A stretch of DNA of 5,932 bases from JAZQQB01 sp045628865. GTDB taxonomy: Bacteria > Bacillota > Clostridia > Lachnospirales > Lachnospiraceae. The notes beneath the pieces are model-generated. The model ran no database searches. It was not told the DNA's origin and saw nothing but the letters and a program-made list of their open reading frames with translations. Position numbers and translations under genes: made by a program. Below, piece by piece: positions 5,838-5,932 of the stretch (the stretch's first letter is position 1; every line of letters begins with the position of its first letter). Location of the stretch: assembly GCA_045628865.1 (NCBI GenBank), contig JAZQQB010000093.1:1-5932 (forward strand), read 5' to 3'.

Positions 5838-5932
5838 GTTTGCGCGCCATGGGCGCGCTCTAATGGGTGAAAGTCCCTTGTACGCCTAGATAACGAGGAA
5901 GTACATAGCTGAACCACAAGGGTGTTCATCGC
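5838..5932 (+). mobile_element. Probable 5' end of a group II intron (continues beyond window)
   Basis: From about 5838 the sequence changes character and resembles the start of domain I of a bacterial group II intron. A GC-rich hairpin, GCGCGCC (5842-5848) with GGCGCGC (5852-5858), stands near the position of the usual GUGCGCC-like intron start. GGGTGAAAGTCCC (5865-5877) follows, and then CAAGGGTGTTCATCGC at the window edge, both familiar elements of this intron type. CCCTTGT (5875-5881) is perfectly complementary to ACAAGGG (5916-5922), consistent with a folded RNA. The exact 5' boundary is uncertain by several bases, because the first bases (GTTTGCG) do not match the common GUGYG start well. 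The reverse transcriptase/maturase and domain V would lie beyond the window. The intron or a truncated remnant are both possible. Confidence 0.7.

Noticed and set aside
5842..5858. GC-rich palindrome as a second terminator
   Set aside because: The hairpin is strong but no T-run follows. It fits better as the first stem of the intron-like RNA.

Overview
The window reads as a chromosomal housekeeping stretch from a low-GC, Gram-positive anaerobe of the clostridial type. A Lachnospiraceae-like gut bacterium is my best guess. The reasons are strong G-rich Shine-Dalgarno sites, AT-rich codon use, an ATP-dependent formate-tetrahydrofolate ligase next to FolD, and an NfnA/NfnB pair of the clostridial type. 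The genus assignment is inference.

All genes lie on the + strand. Region by region: (1) bases 1-924 hold the C-terminal 307 codons of formate-tetrahydrofolate ligase (fhs), whose start is outside the window. (2) Bases 925-1056 are a structured non-coding spacer with several competing hairpins, a weak terminator-like element and a strong Shine-Dalgarno site. (3) folD follows (1057-1887), starting at TTG. (4) Next is a 498-aa single-pass membrane protein (1910-3406) with an N-terminal zinc ribbon, an acidic linker, a membrane helix, TPR-like helices and two chitobiase C-terminal-like beta domains. Its function is unknown. (5) nfnA (3454-4332) and nfnB (4402-5784) encode the two subunits of an electron-bifurcating NADH-dependent reduced ferredoxin:NADP+ oxidoreductase. 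Their 69-base gap carries an inverted repeat around a promoter-like -10 box. (6) A good Rho-independent terminator (5804-5834) closes the block. (7) The last ~95 bases look like the 5' end of a group II intron that runs off the window.

The genes make sense together. Fhs and FolD interconvert formate, 10-formyl-THF, 5,10-methenyl-THF and 5,10-methylene-THF, and the FolD redox step usually uses NADP(H). NfnAB balances NADPH against NADH and reduced ferredoxin, so the block links one-carbon folate metabolism to redox balancing. The membrane protein is the odd one out.

I found no convincing new defence, mobile or biosynthetic system. The items most worth a second look are the intron head just after the terminator, the unexplained membrane zinc-ribbon protein, and the two structured intergenic regions.
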